Assembly (NCBI GenBank): GCA_948567375.1
Contig: OX419759.1
Coordinates: 45,857,493-45,921,492 of the forward strand
Direction of reading: 5' to 3'
Source of the DNA: Lunularia cruciata
Taxonomy: Eukaryota > Streptophyta > Marchantiopsida > Lunulariales > Lunulariaceae
Length of the DNA stretch: 64,000 nucleotides
Part shown: one piece after another, positions 20,620 through 31,554 of the stretch
How positions within the stretch are numbered: position 1 is the stretch's first letter
Layout of the letters: every line of letters begins with the position of its first letter
Program-made: the position numbers and the translations under genes
The notes under the pieces: generated by a model
Told to the model about the DNA's origin: nothing
The model's input: only the letters and a program-made list of their open reading frames with translations
Databases searched by the model: none

Positions 20620-21020
20620 TATAATAATATGGAGTTAGTAGACGAGTTTATAGAAGTTAAACAAGTTAATATAATCAACTATATTTATCAAAAAGGATAC
20701 AAAGCTAACATAACCTAAGAATGCTAAGATTGCTCTAAAAACTATCTAAGAAGTTGCAGTGTGGAAAGCTCTTAAGAAAATTCCAAGAATTGAGTAACTT
20801 GTATATCAGGTTGATGGCTAGCTTAGCTTGCACTAGAAGAAAGGTGGATTTGGAAAGGAACCTTCCTTGGAAGCTTCTTGAGAACCTTATACCTAAATGG
20901 CTTATAAATACAAAGGCCTAAGCTCATGTTAGGTATTTAAAGTTTCTCTCACTTGAGAGTTTTAACTTGACTTTTCCTCTTGATGTTCAATTCTTCTATT
21001 TCTCTCCTCTATCTTTCAAA
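20620..21020 (+). repeat. 3' LTR of C2 (decayed)
   Basis: Starts with a degenerate TGTAACAATATGG (TATAATAATATGG) and ends near CTTTCAAAA. It keeps the TATA region (CTTATAAATACAAAGGCC near 20900-20917), but the perfect heat-shock element has been lost. Confidence 0.8.
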
Positions 21021-23680
21021 ATTCGACTATTTAAGGTTCCTTTTCCTTCCATTGTATGATTTCCACATTTTGTTTGCTTAATTTCTTTTATTTGCTTATT
21101 TATAATCTAAGGTGACATTGTAAAATAAAATTTTGGTGTAGAATCCAATGAGTTATCCACATGTTCTAAAGTATGTATCAATAGAAATTTTCAGTTCTAT
21201 ACACTCAAAAGTGCAACTTTGGATATTATCTTTTTACATTTTAGGATCACAATTTCACATTTTAAAGTTTCACTCTACCTACTTGTTTCACATTGTTTCA
21301 AGGTGAGAAATTATAATGTTACAAATTATTTATTTATTTAAGCTAATTTAATAATTTAAAATTATAATATTTTGTATAAAAATGTGAAACAATACTCATT
21401 TTAGAGTGAGATTTAAAAAATCATACTTTTAGAGTTTAGATAATTAATAATCTAGAATCCTACTATTATTCTTGATTATCCTTATAGCATTATTTAATTA
21501 GAATATTATTATTTATCCATTTCTTTATCCTAAAAGATGATTTTAAATTACAATTTTTATTCTCTAGAATTCATTTATTTTAAAGTGTGATGTTAAAATC
21601 TCATATTTAAAGTTAAGGGTCATTATTGTCATTCTATTATGTTCTTAGTCTTTAATTTCAAGCATTATTAAATTTAAAGGTTCTCAAATTTTCATTCTAA
21701 TGTAATAATATGTATTTTCCTACATTAGAAGCAACACTTTTTTTCCCAATCCCATAATTTGGAATAATTTCTTGTATCATCAAAACTGGAAGCTATCTTC
21801 TATTTAAATCTAATATAATGAAAAATTTTAGACAAAATTTGCTTTTTTTATGTTCTTATACTCTTTTTATCATTACCTTCTAAGATTCCATTTCTTCTAA
21901 AATTCTAATCTCAATAATCATCCAAAATCTTTCCTTTATAATTTTTAGTCTCATGATTAGTTTAAATATAGCTAATTTCAATTGCAAGAAGTGAGCCTTT
22001 ATAGTAATAAAGTGCAAAGAACCAAAATATATTACCAAGATCAATAATATATTACTAAATATAAGGAGAATTATTCTCAATATTACAACTAGAGGATGTC
22101 AAAATTGGGATATCAAAGCAAAAGAGAAGTTAGAAGTAGTGTTTTTCTTCATATAAACTCATGGAACAAAATGAAACAAGAGAGATACATCCAATGTACC
22201 AATCTTGGAATCATAAGATGCCTTGCATGGAGCTTGCAAAAGAACTTGAACAGATTTTATCCAACCTATCAATGAACAAGTACCTTTAAGGTTGTACTGA
22301 TTGTATTGTACAAGTACCTTCCTACAACCTTCTTGTATTGTATAAGTACAAGTATTGATAGAGGTTGATGGTACTCTTAAACCTAAGTAAAGGCTTTTTA
22401 GTATATGATTGTACATGGGTATAAGAGCAATTGCTGAAGTATATTGTAAAATTGGTACAAAGAACTATCATGAGTTTTAGTAGGACAATGATATAAAGAA
22501 TGAAAGTCCAAATACTTTGAGGTTCAAAGATACACCAAGTGTAGAAAGAGCACAAGTACAAGTGAGATGTACAAAGTAGATCATTACATCTTCTCATATC
22601 TAGAAGTAGAAAAGTAAGAAGAGAATAAGCATATAACTCCTAAAATCACTTTAGTAGCAACACAAACAAACTTTTGATCTTATTCATCCAAGAATTAAGA
22701 TAAATGAAATTTAGTTTTTCTAAATTAGATTTCTTTAACAGACTTTTTAATTTTGTGCTATGTTTACTTTGCTAAATAAAATTCCTTGAAAATTGATTGC
22801 TTCAAATTCTCATTTAATTGAGTAGAAAGTTTTGGTTATGATTGTTTAACAAAAGTAAGATTCTTAAATCCTTTTTTTTATTGCTATAAAAAACTATATT
22901 ATTGAGCATTCCAAAATTTTTTTAGTATTGAAAAATTTTTAGTCATAAAATAATTTTATAATGCTAGAATAAACTCATTAAAACTATAAGTAGAAAATTA
23001 TTTTGTATTATAAATAAATTAATTTAAAAAATAATAATTTAATCAATAAAAAATTTGAAATTTTTGCTATAAATAAAATAGAAATTTTTTTATTTTTAAA
23101 TGAAAATTATTTTTAATATTTTGGCGTTAATTTTTCTTTCTTTTTTAGCTTAGCGTGATTTTTGTTTTTCCTTCTAAACCAATACGATAATGATATGTTT
23201 TGAATTTTCATATTACAATTAATGTTGAATTTTAAAGTTAAATTTGAACTACCATAATTAAACCTTTATTTTGGAGTTTAATATTACCTTAGTTAAACCT
23301 TTAACTACCAAAATTTAGAATATGATTGAAGTTCATAGTAATTAGTTTAGATTTTCATTTGTACATGTCTGATAATGAAATTATGCGTTTACAAAATAAA
23401 AGTGTCCAAATTTGCAATACTCTACTTCCAGTGGATATTTTTATCCAAACAATCCCTAGTCTTTGGAAAGGTTAGTTTCACAAACTATCCAAAAGGAGTA
23501 GATGTTTATGTAGAGGTATATAAACACCTATTCCTCTATATAATATCTTAAGATGATTTTTGCAACTTTTATCTAAACATGAATGACAAGTTTAATAGCA
23601 TACTTTAACATTAAATCTTGTTAGCTCTAACAAACAACATTTCTAACTCTCACCAGGTTCTCATCATCCTTGCATGGAGC
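21021..23680. other. AT-rich region, no gene seen
   Basis: Very AT-rich sequence with long A/T runs. The short ORFs at 21880-22080 and 22159-22597 (minus) have simple composition and no recognisable domain. It probably holds old decayed repeat sequence, but I cannot assign a family. Confidence 0.6.
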
Positions 23681-26600
23681 TCAAGCAACGTGATTTCTGC
23701 AATTCCACTCCACATTCTTGGCAGACCCTTCAAGCATCATCAGCTCATTCAGCTATGAAATAAGAGGAGAGGGGAGAAGTGCTTCTGCATGCAGATAGAT
23801 AGAAATGAATTTGAATGTAAGCCTGTTAACAAGAATCAGGGCGAGGAATCTGGATGAAATACATGACTTCCAAGAAGAGATTGAACTCCAATTCCTTAAC
23901 TGTTTCATGCAATCCAAGCAAGTACTGAAAATCGATCGACAGCTAACCCTCCTCAATTCGCGTATCTTCGAGTAGTGACGCATTGGAAACGGTAGTACAT
24001 CAGCCAGCAGAGACTCCATCGCTTAAACAAGTCCTGGTGGATTCTCGGACTCCAATGTCTCTTACTGCAAAAGTATCGCATGCCAAAAGCACAATTTCAT
24101 ACCCGGAACTTTGAGAACTTCGTCGGTCCAATCTGTCCTCGTCCGATTTCAATTCGGGCAACCCACGAGGACTGGTGCTACATACTCAACATCATGCATG
24201 CGAGTTCATTGTTATCGACACTTTTAACATTCTTTACCTATACAGACTTTGGAATCCATTGTATAAACTCATCTCACATCTGATAGTGTTCCTGAGACCA
24301 TCAGCTTTTATCCATGTGCACGTGGGAATATGATGAATTCTCCCATTTCTCTTCTGTTCTTGGTCTTAATATTACCTCTTGCGCCAATGTTAGCAGCCAT
24401 CTCTGGCAAGTTCAGGATGTTCAACAATATGGATGCTAACATGAGGATGGCTTGCGGTTATCGGAATGTGGTTTCTCCTCCAAATTGCGCAAAGGGTTTG
24501 GTGCTTGAAACGGTGACCGGCATTCATCCTTTAACTCTCACTCCAGCTCCCGCGCGATGGCTTTAATTTGCACTTTCCACACTGTCAGATCCAAACCAAA
24601 TTGAGTCTCTAACGGTACTTGAGTATCCAGCCAAAAGTCTCTTATGGAATGGAAACCGGAAAACGATCGCTTCTAGTTTAAAAATCCTCATATATCAGGA
24701 ACGTACACTTTCAAAGGTCCATGGATTGATGGCTTATCAATCAAGCTCCATCCTTAATTTGAAATATGAAGAGGACTTATAGACACGATAAACGTCGGAA
24801 GATCATATCCAAACGAGCAGCTTGGAACCGAAGATCATCTACGAGTTATGTGAAGTTGTGAATCTCAATTTGTAAATCTCAGCCTCAGCAATCATCTAAA
24901 ACCTTGTCGATCACAGATAGATGTCGGACAGCTTTGTTACTGCTGCCAGCGTTTTAATTTCGAGTGATATCGATGGAGTAGGGACACTTATTCAACACAT
25001 TTTCTTCTTAGGCACTGCCTTGATTAATGCAAGTCTTTATACAAAATAGTCTTAAACTCTTGTAGTTTGTACTTTTGTGATTCGCTTGAGAACATGTGGA
25101 TTATTTCGTGACCTGTCAATGTTCTTTTAGTTGTTGAGAAGAATGCATGTGGTGAAGCTCCAACCTGCGTACGACGAATTCGAATTCCAAAACCGATATA
25201 TTTCCTCTTCACGAATATATACTGCACCCCTTCACGAATATGTACTGGATAGTTGGCAGCATTTAGAATGAGTCCTCAGCCTGGAGTACCACAGAAGAAG
25301 CAGGAGCACCTATTGTGGGTGAACCTTTTGCTGGTGGTTCATCTACTACGGTAGCCCTCCAAGCGGTGACCTTGATTCGGCAATACATCATCCATATACT
25401 AGCGGTGAATGTAGCAGTTTTGCATTCTTGTAAACCTAAACTCGAGAAGAAACTAAGAGTCCGGCAAAATTTCAGCTTTTGACTCCACAATGCCCCACTT
25501 ATACCGAGTACTCCTGCTAAAGACCCAGGACTGATTCTCTCGTACGTATAGAGACACTTCCGAAATGAATGGATTTTCTCTTGTAACACGCCGTCAATTT
25601 TGTTAAGGATGATTCGATTCGAGAGCGAATGTATGATACTTGTATGAATTATCAGTTGTGCTGCTCAGTTGAGCTGACTTGTTCGTATTAACCTTCCGAT
25701 CTTACTCGCCATCAGTGGAATGTCTCCTATTGCACATCCTGCCAAAATTGTCGAAGTACCAAATATCGATATTGATTTCGTACTAAAACTTCGAGCGGAG
25801 CAAACAGAAGTGAGACTTTATGCTCAACTCACAAGAGGAGGATATGCCAATCCGACAGAATCGAGGAGAAACTCGATAGAGAGTGGATCCGTCAGTCGGT
25901 TTGAACTCGAATAGAATTGAAATCCGTCTTCTCTTGGGTCCCACGTTAGTCCTAGCATGCGATCAGTTGGCTTAAATTTGCAGCGAGCGGATGCGGATAT
26001 ACCTTCCGTACTTCCATACCACACTTCTTGGCAGGCCTTCAACGTGTGTCAACCTGCAACTATCAGCTACGAAATATAGGAGAGGGAAGGAGAGCCTCCA
26101 GGGAGGTTGGACTTGCGAAACAGAATTAGAGCGAAAATCTGTTTAAACTGCATGGACTTCGAAGAAAACCGAAGACTTCATGCATGTATCCCACTCCGAT
26201 CTTCAGATATCTGGAGCAGCCGAAGAACCCCTGAACCCCGGGCAACGACAGCGCAGCCGCCAGTAAAACTCCTTAGACGACTTCTGATCGTACTCGTGAC
26301 TCCAGAAAATGCAAAGCGGTACTACAGGCAACATGATACAAACAACAGCACAGCAGCTAGATGCTTCTGCCATGAATACTTTAGAGAAGATTCAAACATT
26401 CGATGTGTGAAACAATCCTATGGGTCTCGAGATAGGACACAAAAGATAACAAAGCAGATGTGTAAGTCCAAGTTCGTAACGCTCTGATCTGACTCATGTG
26501 GAGTGTGTGTTTGAAACTTCAGAACAATCTCCACACGAGGAGAACTTCCAACTGATCACGTTTCCAAATCACGAAGAGCTCTTCTTAGGTAGGAACCTGT

Positions 26601-27789
26601 CACTACGAGTCGTGATAAGTGGACTGAGAAAAATCGATTCCCAAACTTTGATGATAACTGTTTCTTATGTAATCAGATACCATTCAAGATTGGGGACGCT
26701 ATATCATAGGCTCCTAACTTACAAAGTCAGAGTAAGTGGTTTACGTGTCGAGCTTTTCGTTTCTTTTCAAACTCAGCAACTAAATGATTCACCCTGAAAC
26801 GTTTTGATGGTCTTGATTGAGGTAGTCATACACTATTATCGGACTTAGAAGTCAAGAGTTGTTGTTCTACGTGTGGGAAGTTTGACTAATCTTACATACT
26901 CTGTCAGTATTAAACTCACCATCTACATAATTTGACAGGTTTGTTTGTGGTCTTGATTGTGTAGTCACAATTCTCGTATCTATTCACGATGTTTCAGAAT
27001 CTAATCAACTCCAAATTGGTTCTACTACGACCAAGATTAGAGGTATCACGGCAGTTGGGTGCATGGCAGATTCCACGTCCATCTTAATGTTATTGATTAT
27101 GATGATTGCATCAGCTTACGATAGAGGTGTGGCGTTGGTAGTAGTTTCTGCTTTTCCATCAAGAAAAAGCAGTATAGATATGCCCGCAGTTAAGCATGTG
27201 CATAAGTTGTGAAGTACCATGTGTACATAACATATCTGAGGGATTCAGTTAGATGGGGTTTAACATGAGGTCGCCTTCTTGTTACCACATGCGGTCGTCT
27301 TCTCTCTCTGTTAGTAGAGGTTTAAGCTCTGTGCTGTATATTAAATAGCATGTCCAGTTTGAAGAGTATATACTATGATCAGAGATACTTCCATGCCATG
27401 GTGCGAAGAGCCAAGGAGAACGCATTAAAGACCAGAAGGTAACGCTGAAACATAGAGGACTGAAGTAAGTCATGTGGACCTTTAGTTCTCAGAAAGTTAG
27501 AGATATAGATATCATTTTAGAATCCTGACTTTTAGGTGTAGCACATTCTCTCTGAAACAGTGTCAGTTATCCTCTATGGAATAAACTACAAAGTAACTAC
27601 ATATAAGATGTCGAATGATACCCTGTAAGTCAGTTGTAAACCTTAAAACCGTTTGTATCCGGTTCTTTGGTGTTTATGCAGTCGGACGTTTTGAAAACAA
27701 CACTAGCTACGGATGCTATAATTGGAGCAATGCAGTCATGAGTTTCGCGTAGTAGCGAAGTAGTCTTTATGTCTTGATAGGTCATTATT
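23681..27789. other. Gene-poor region with a diverged 0.35-kb duplication
   Basis: The base composition is more balanced than to the left. Segments at about 23690-24080 and 26000-26330 look distantly alike in the same order (TTCTTGGCAGRCC, CAGCTAYGAAATA, GAGAGGG blocks, then similar later motifs). Apart from the candidate at 24330-24566, I recognise no coding sequence. Short exons of an unknown gene cannot be ruled out. Confidence 0.45.
24330..24566 (+). CDS. Candidate small secreted protein or first exon (unrecognised)
   Basis: A 78-codon ATG frame. The first 24 or so residues form a convincing signal peptide (MMNSPISLLFLVLILPLAPM, then a small-residue cleavage region). The rest is about 54 residues with two cysteines and a Pro/Thr-rich end, stopping at TAA. 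I do not recognise a family. It could be a short secreted peptide, a first exon, or a chance frame. There is no supporting neighbour, and the region is otherwise non-coding. Confidence 0.3.
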   Translation: MMNSPISLLFLVLILPLAPMLAAISGKFRMFNNMDANMRMACGYRNVVSPPNCAKGLVLETVTGIHPLTLTPAPARWL

Positions 27790-27959
27790 TGCACAAGCAT
27801 TGTACATTGCCCCTCGCCTTTCCTCAGGAAGCTTGTCAGAGATGGTTTATGAGCACCTTAGAGATTGCTTCCAGGCAGATGATCCTTTTAGTGGTTTTAT
27901 TGAGTTGTTTCAAGTGGCTATAGGAGTAGCGAGAGGAGACATTCCTATATTTGTTAGTC

Positions 27960-28640
27960 GGGTGTTAGGTGTTAGTCGATTTCTCACGATGGAGAAGGAC
28001 ACGAGGGGCACTAGACCGATTGCTATTGGATAGATCTTTTTGTGTTTGGTCAATCATACCATTGTCCTTTAGCATTTTTCTCACTTTCAACAACACCTCA
28101 GTCCATATCAGTTTGGAGTAGCTACACCTAGAGGACATGAGGCTATATCTCTAGGCATTAGGGAACTCTTAGATATCCATCCGGAGTGGGTTGTCCTATA
28201 GGTGTATGTTGAGAACGCTTTTAATAGCGTCTCACGAACATCCATCTTTAGAGAGCTTAGGGAGGCTAGTGGATCCTTGGTGAGTCTCATTCCTTTTGTG
28301 CATCTTTTTATGGCTCTCTTGCTTCCCTTTACTACCAACACGGTGGTTCACAAGAGGGAGTCACCGTCTTGGAGTCAACTATTGATACACGTTAGGGAGA
28401 TCCTTTGGGGGGACTTTTATTTGCCATTGCTCACTTTAGAGCTCTCCTATCTACTACTTTGGCTATGCCAGGTTGTGGATTTCACTCCTTGGCAGATGAT
28501 ACACACATCGTAGGCTCTATAGATCAGATTAGGCAGACCTTTGACTATTTGACTATTGAGCTACATCTAGTAGGCTTGAGAGTCAAGGTGTCAAAGTGCA
28601 TGGCATGGTCCTCTTTAGGTATCTCCCCACCTTGAGCTTC
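27960..28640 (+). pseudogene. Element E reverse transcriptase
   Basis: Open pieces with stops between them. Motifs of a non-LTR reverse transcriptase are visible: RGTRPIAIG near 28005-28030, YVENAFNSVSRTSIF at 28205-28249 (motif A, with its usual first Asp changed), and FHSLADDTHIVG near 28480-28515 (motif C, ADD intact). VSKCMAWSSLG follows near 28590-28620. The pieces lie in two frames. Such an enzyme would copy element RNA at a nicked target. Confidence 0.82.
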
Positions 28641-29429
28641 CCGAGAGGTGTATCATATCCACATATGGACTTCATGTTCTTGGAGTGCTAGTAGGATTGG
28701 AGGATTTTGTCACACACTTCTTAGACGTTGCCCTTGTAAAGGATGTTCTCCATATGGATTACCTTCCATTAATAGGAGATTTGCAAGTGGCATTTGGTAT
28801 ACTCTCTTACAGTATTGCTCGTTGACCATTCTACCTCATCCGTACAATTCCCTCCTCCTCATCCTTCCTATCACGTCTGAGAGCATTTGATAGGAGGATT
28901 ATAGGAGTCTTTGGTGATATTATTGGACTAGGGACATTTGAGTGTGTGACACGGGATTTGGCACGTAAATAGGTGGCTCTACTGATCTCATGCGGTGAGA
29001 TGGGCTTGCTATCTATGGAGGAGATGACACCTATAGCATTTTTGGGTAGTTGTGCTCTCTTGGCACCACCCCTACTTTCCTCTCATTTTGTGGTTGTTGA
29101 TCGGCCAGTTTTGAAGACTTTTGTGATAGAGGTGGAGGGAGGATCCTTTTCTCTCCAAATGTTATTGTGGAAAATGAGAGATAGTCTATCGCCATAGGCA
29201 CGAGAGGATTTTCCACCTTTTGCTTCACTATCGTCAGACTGGACTAGAGGTTTACAATCTTCTTTGATGGAGCGACAGTGTGAGCATATGCTACATTCTC
29301 TCTTAGTCGACTTGTCCATTCCTTAGGCTACTAGAGCATGTCTTCGTTCTTGCTGGTGCAGGCTCTTGGATCCTATCTAGATCGTGCATTAGGGCATTCC
29401 GACTCGCACTAGCTACTTTCTCTACAACG

Positions 29430-29730
29430 ATGAGGTTTCGCTTAGGTTTGGTCCACCCATCTGCATCTTCATTACTCACTTGTGAGTGCGGTTCTACACT
29501 AGATGCAACAGCGGTCCACATGACACGATGTCCTTTTGGAGGACAGAGGATAGCTACCCATGATGCCATTAGGGACATAGTGTTTGTCATGGCACGAGAG
29601 AGTGGATATTTGGCTTGGAGTGAGCGTTAGTATGCTTTGCAGACGACATGCGTCAGGGCAGACTTATACTTGGTCTGAGATGATCAGGTGACAGTAGCGG
29701 ATGTTGTGGTCATGGACTCTACGGAAGATA
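29430..29730 (+). pseudogene. Element E zinc finger and endonuclease-like C-terminus
   Basis: A Cys/His cluster (CECG ... HMTRCPFGGQR, about 29478-29545) is followed by THDAIRD and, after one stop, a R-A-D-L-Y ... VADVVVMD block (about 29655-29715). This is the arrangement of the C-terminal CCHC finger and restriction-enzyme-like (PD-D/E-x-K type) endonuclease of early-branching non-LTR elements such as R2, NeSL, HERO and Utopia. Catalytic residues are not proven here. No N-terminal APE endonuclease is visible, but the 5' end is missing. Confidence 0.6.
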
Positions 29731-30132
29731 CAATTTTGGAGTGAGTGATTACCCATCCTTTTGGTTAGGCGGCGAGTGCAACAGCAAGTTGCAAGGTCGC
29801 AAGTATAGGGGTATGCAGCGAGGTCACATCTTTGTCCCTCTAGCTTTGGAGTTATATGGAGTGATAGACACTATGTTGATACATTTGTCAAGGAGTGCAT
29901 GCGAGTTTATCATAATAGACACCAAGGGTACCACTCTCACTCTCATACTTTGTAACATATTTTAGACAATATGTGTCCATTGCTTTACAAAGAACAATGG
30001 CTGGTGCAATCCATAGGAGAGCAATCACATTAGATGATATTTCTTCATATGCTCCAATTGTATGTAGACCGCACACTTGCATAACACGGGTATCTTAGGT
30101 GTTGTGGTGCATATTTCTCATATAAACACTAT

Positions 30133-30147
30133 TGGGGCTTAGCCCCA
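30133..30147 (+). other. 3' UTR hairpin 1 of element E
   Basis: TGGGGC-TTA-GCCCCA forms a 6-bp stem with a 3-nt loop. In E2 the matching site (36563-36577) reads TGGTGC-CTA-GCACCA on its own strand, a paired G:C to T:A change that keeps the stem. It lies about 45 bp before hairpin 2. Confidence 0.7.
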
Positions 30148-30175
30148 TTTTACCATTTTTGTCTCTCCCTTGGGC

Positions 30176-30226
30176 TTGATGGGGTCTTCCCATCCTTCGG
30201 TTTCTCTACACGGTCACCCCTTTTCA
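30176..30226 (+). repeat. E-type 3' tail with hairpin 2
   Basis: A conserved tail with GATGGG-GTCTT-CCCATC (30178-30194), then CCTTCGGTTTCTCTACACGG and a CCCCTTTTC end. Copies lie at 35884-35960, 36288-36345 and 36481-36533 (minus) and at 52123-52176 and 56580-56640 (plus). Confidence 0.8.
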
Positions 30227-30240
30227 TTCATTCATTAGAG

Positions 30241-31554
30241 CTATGGTAAGTGTTCTATCCCTGGATGCTGGTTGTCTTCGTTATTTCAAATTGAATAAAA
30301 GCCACGACGCGACGAATTTCAAAGAATGGCAGGTTAACTAAGAGAAGAAATGAACATGTCGGACTCCAAGTAGCGAAACCAAGGGAAGAACAGAATATTT
30401 TCTTCCCGTGGCATTGGACGTCTGAGTTGTAGATATGACCACGTGCTGGACAGCTTTCAGCTGTAAATATCACCCCAGTGCTGACTAATAATTGAGAAGT
30501 TCTGGAGAAATAAAAGTGGATTCCGAATGTTTGAGACTCCCATCTTATTCCACAGGGCTCTTCCATCAGGACCTCTACAACACCCAAGTGGCATACGCTC
30601 TTGAGGAAGTAAATGCTTCCATACCAACTGAATCCTGAAACTAAACGCATAAAACTTTCATTTTCCCGAAAGAGGTTTTACGTAAAATTCTGCGCTTTGT
30701 GAAGGATATTTACATATCCTTCTTCCTACGTTCCTTCAGAGTTTCAGAGATGCTTTCCATCGTCTCAGAAAAACATAAAGAAAAAATTCAGAATATGCCC
30801 GCCCTTAATGTTATGTAGACAATATGCATACTTTTCCAGTTGCTTCCACTGGAAGAGCATCTGACATTCTTTTTTGGGGAATCAAATAACTGCAATTATT
30901 CACTATCAAGCAAACTTACTGTCCTGTATGACGAATTTTAAAACTCAACAAAGTTCCTGTAGCACAACGCATTACACCAAACCCAGCATAATAATCACAG
31001 TAGTCGCAACCAGTCTTTGGAGAAAATAAACTGGGAGTGATCGAAGAGAAAGCCAATGAGACACAGTGTGAGCATAGTCATCCAATAATGACCGTACAAG
31101 AACACATGTCCACTGTCTGTTGCTGCGCGACGCTCTTCCAGTCCCGACTACATGCACATCGCAAATAAAGAGCTAGATATTTGTGCTTTACAGTCAATAC
31201 CTTAGGCAGACTAAACTTCCCATTGTCAAACTTGGATAGATGTTCCGAGTCTTGCGTGTGTAACGCAAGTAAAGATCTCCTAATGTTTGGAAAGTCCGGA
31301 CTCTTTTATTGGAATTCCTCCAACGTAAGCGAAGTGGGTTAAATGTCAAATCCTTAAAAGATATCTGGAAAATCGATAAATTATGTGTACATGCATGTAA
31401 GCTAAAAAGCTGAGGGTGGATGCTGATATAACCCACAAATTTTGTACTGTGGCCTCCTAAACATTAAGCAAATGAAGAAAAAATTATTGACAACAAAAGC
31501 GTGCTCCAAAACCAGTGCAAATGTGACTGACAGAGTGAAGACAGTTGGACGTGT
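30241..31554. other. Region downstream of the BAG gene
   Basis: Contains the presumed 3' UTR of the minus-strand BAG gene; AATAAA on the minus strand near 31303-31308 is a possible poly(A) signal. The 131-codon minus-strand frame at 30255-30650 is Phe/Ser/Cys rich without a recognisable domain. I see no other gene. Confidence 0.5.

Larger units (their letters stand above)
13107..21020 (+). mobile_element. Element C2: old decayed relative of C, with two later insertions
   Basis: It aligns along its length with element C but has many substitutions and small indels. Gag starts part-way at about 13107, where B abuts. Protease and reverse transcriptase reach about 14871, then an unknown 2.9-kb insert runs to about 17800. 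Reverse transcriptase resumes to 17948, and a solo C-type LTR (17949-18423) interrupts. RNase H, integrase and chromodomain follow, and the 3' LTR is at 20620-21020. Unlike C it keeps the integrase region, so it shows what C has lost. Confidence 0.85.
27790..30240 (+). mobile_element. Element E: non-LTR retrotransposon, 5'-truncated and dead
   Basis: No LTRs. A reverse transcriptase region (about 27960-28640) is followed by a C-terminal zinc-finger/endonuclease-like region (about 29430-29730) and a 3' UTR with two hairpins. The tail ends in (TTCA)-like repeats near 30223-30236. Copies of the 3' part recur as E2 (36481-38737, minus), E4 (about 51620-52185, plus) and E3 (54855-56640, plus). Several in-frame stops and frameshifts show it is inactive. 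Confidence 0.82.

Noticed and set aside
30255-30650. 131-codon minus-strand ORF downstream of BAG
   Set aside because: Unrecognised, biased composition, and it lies beyond a clear BAG stop; more likely 3' flanking sequence.
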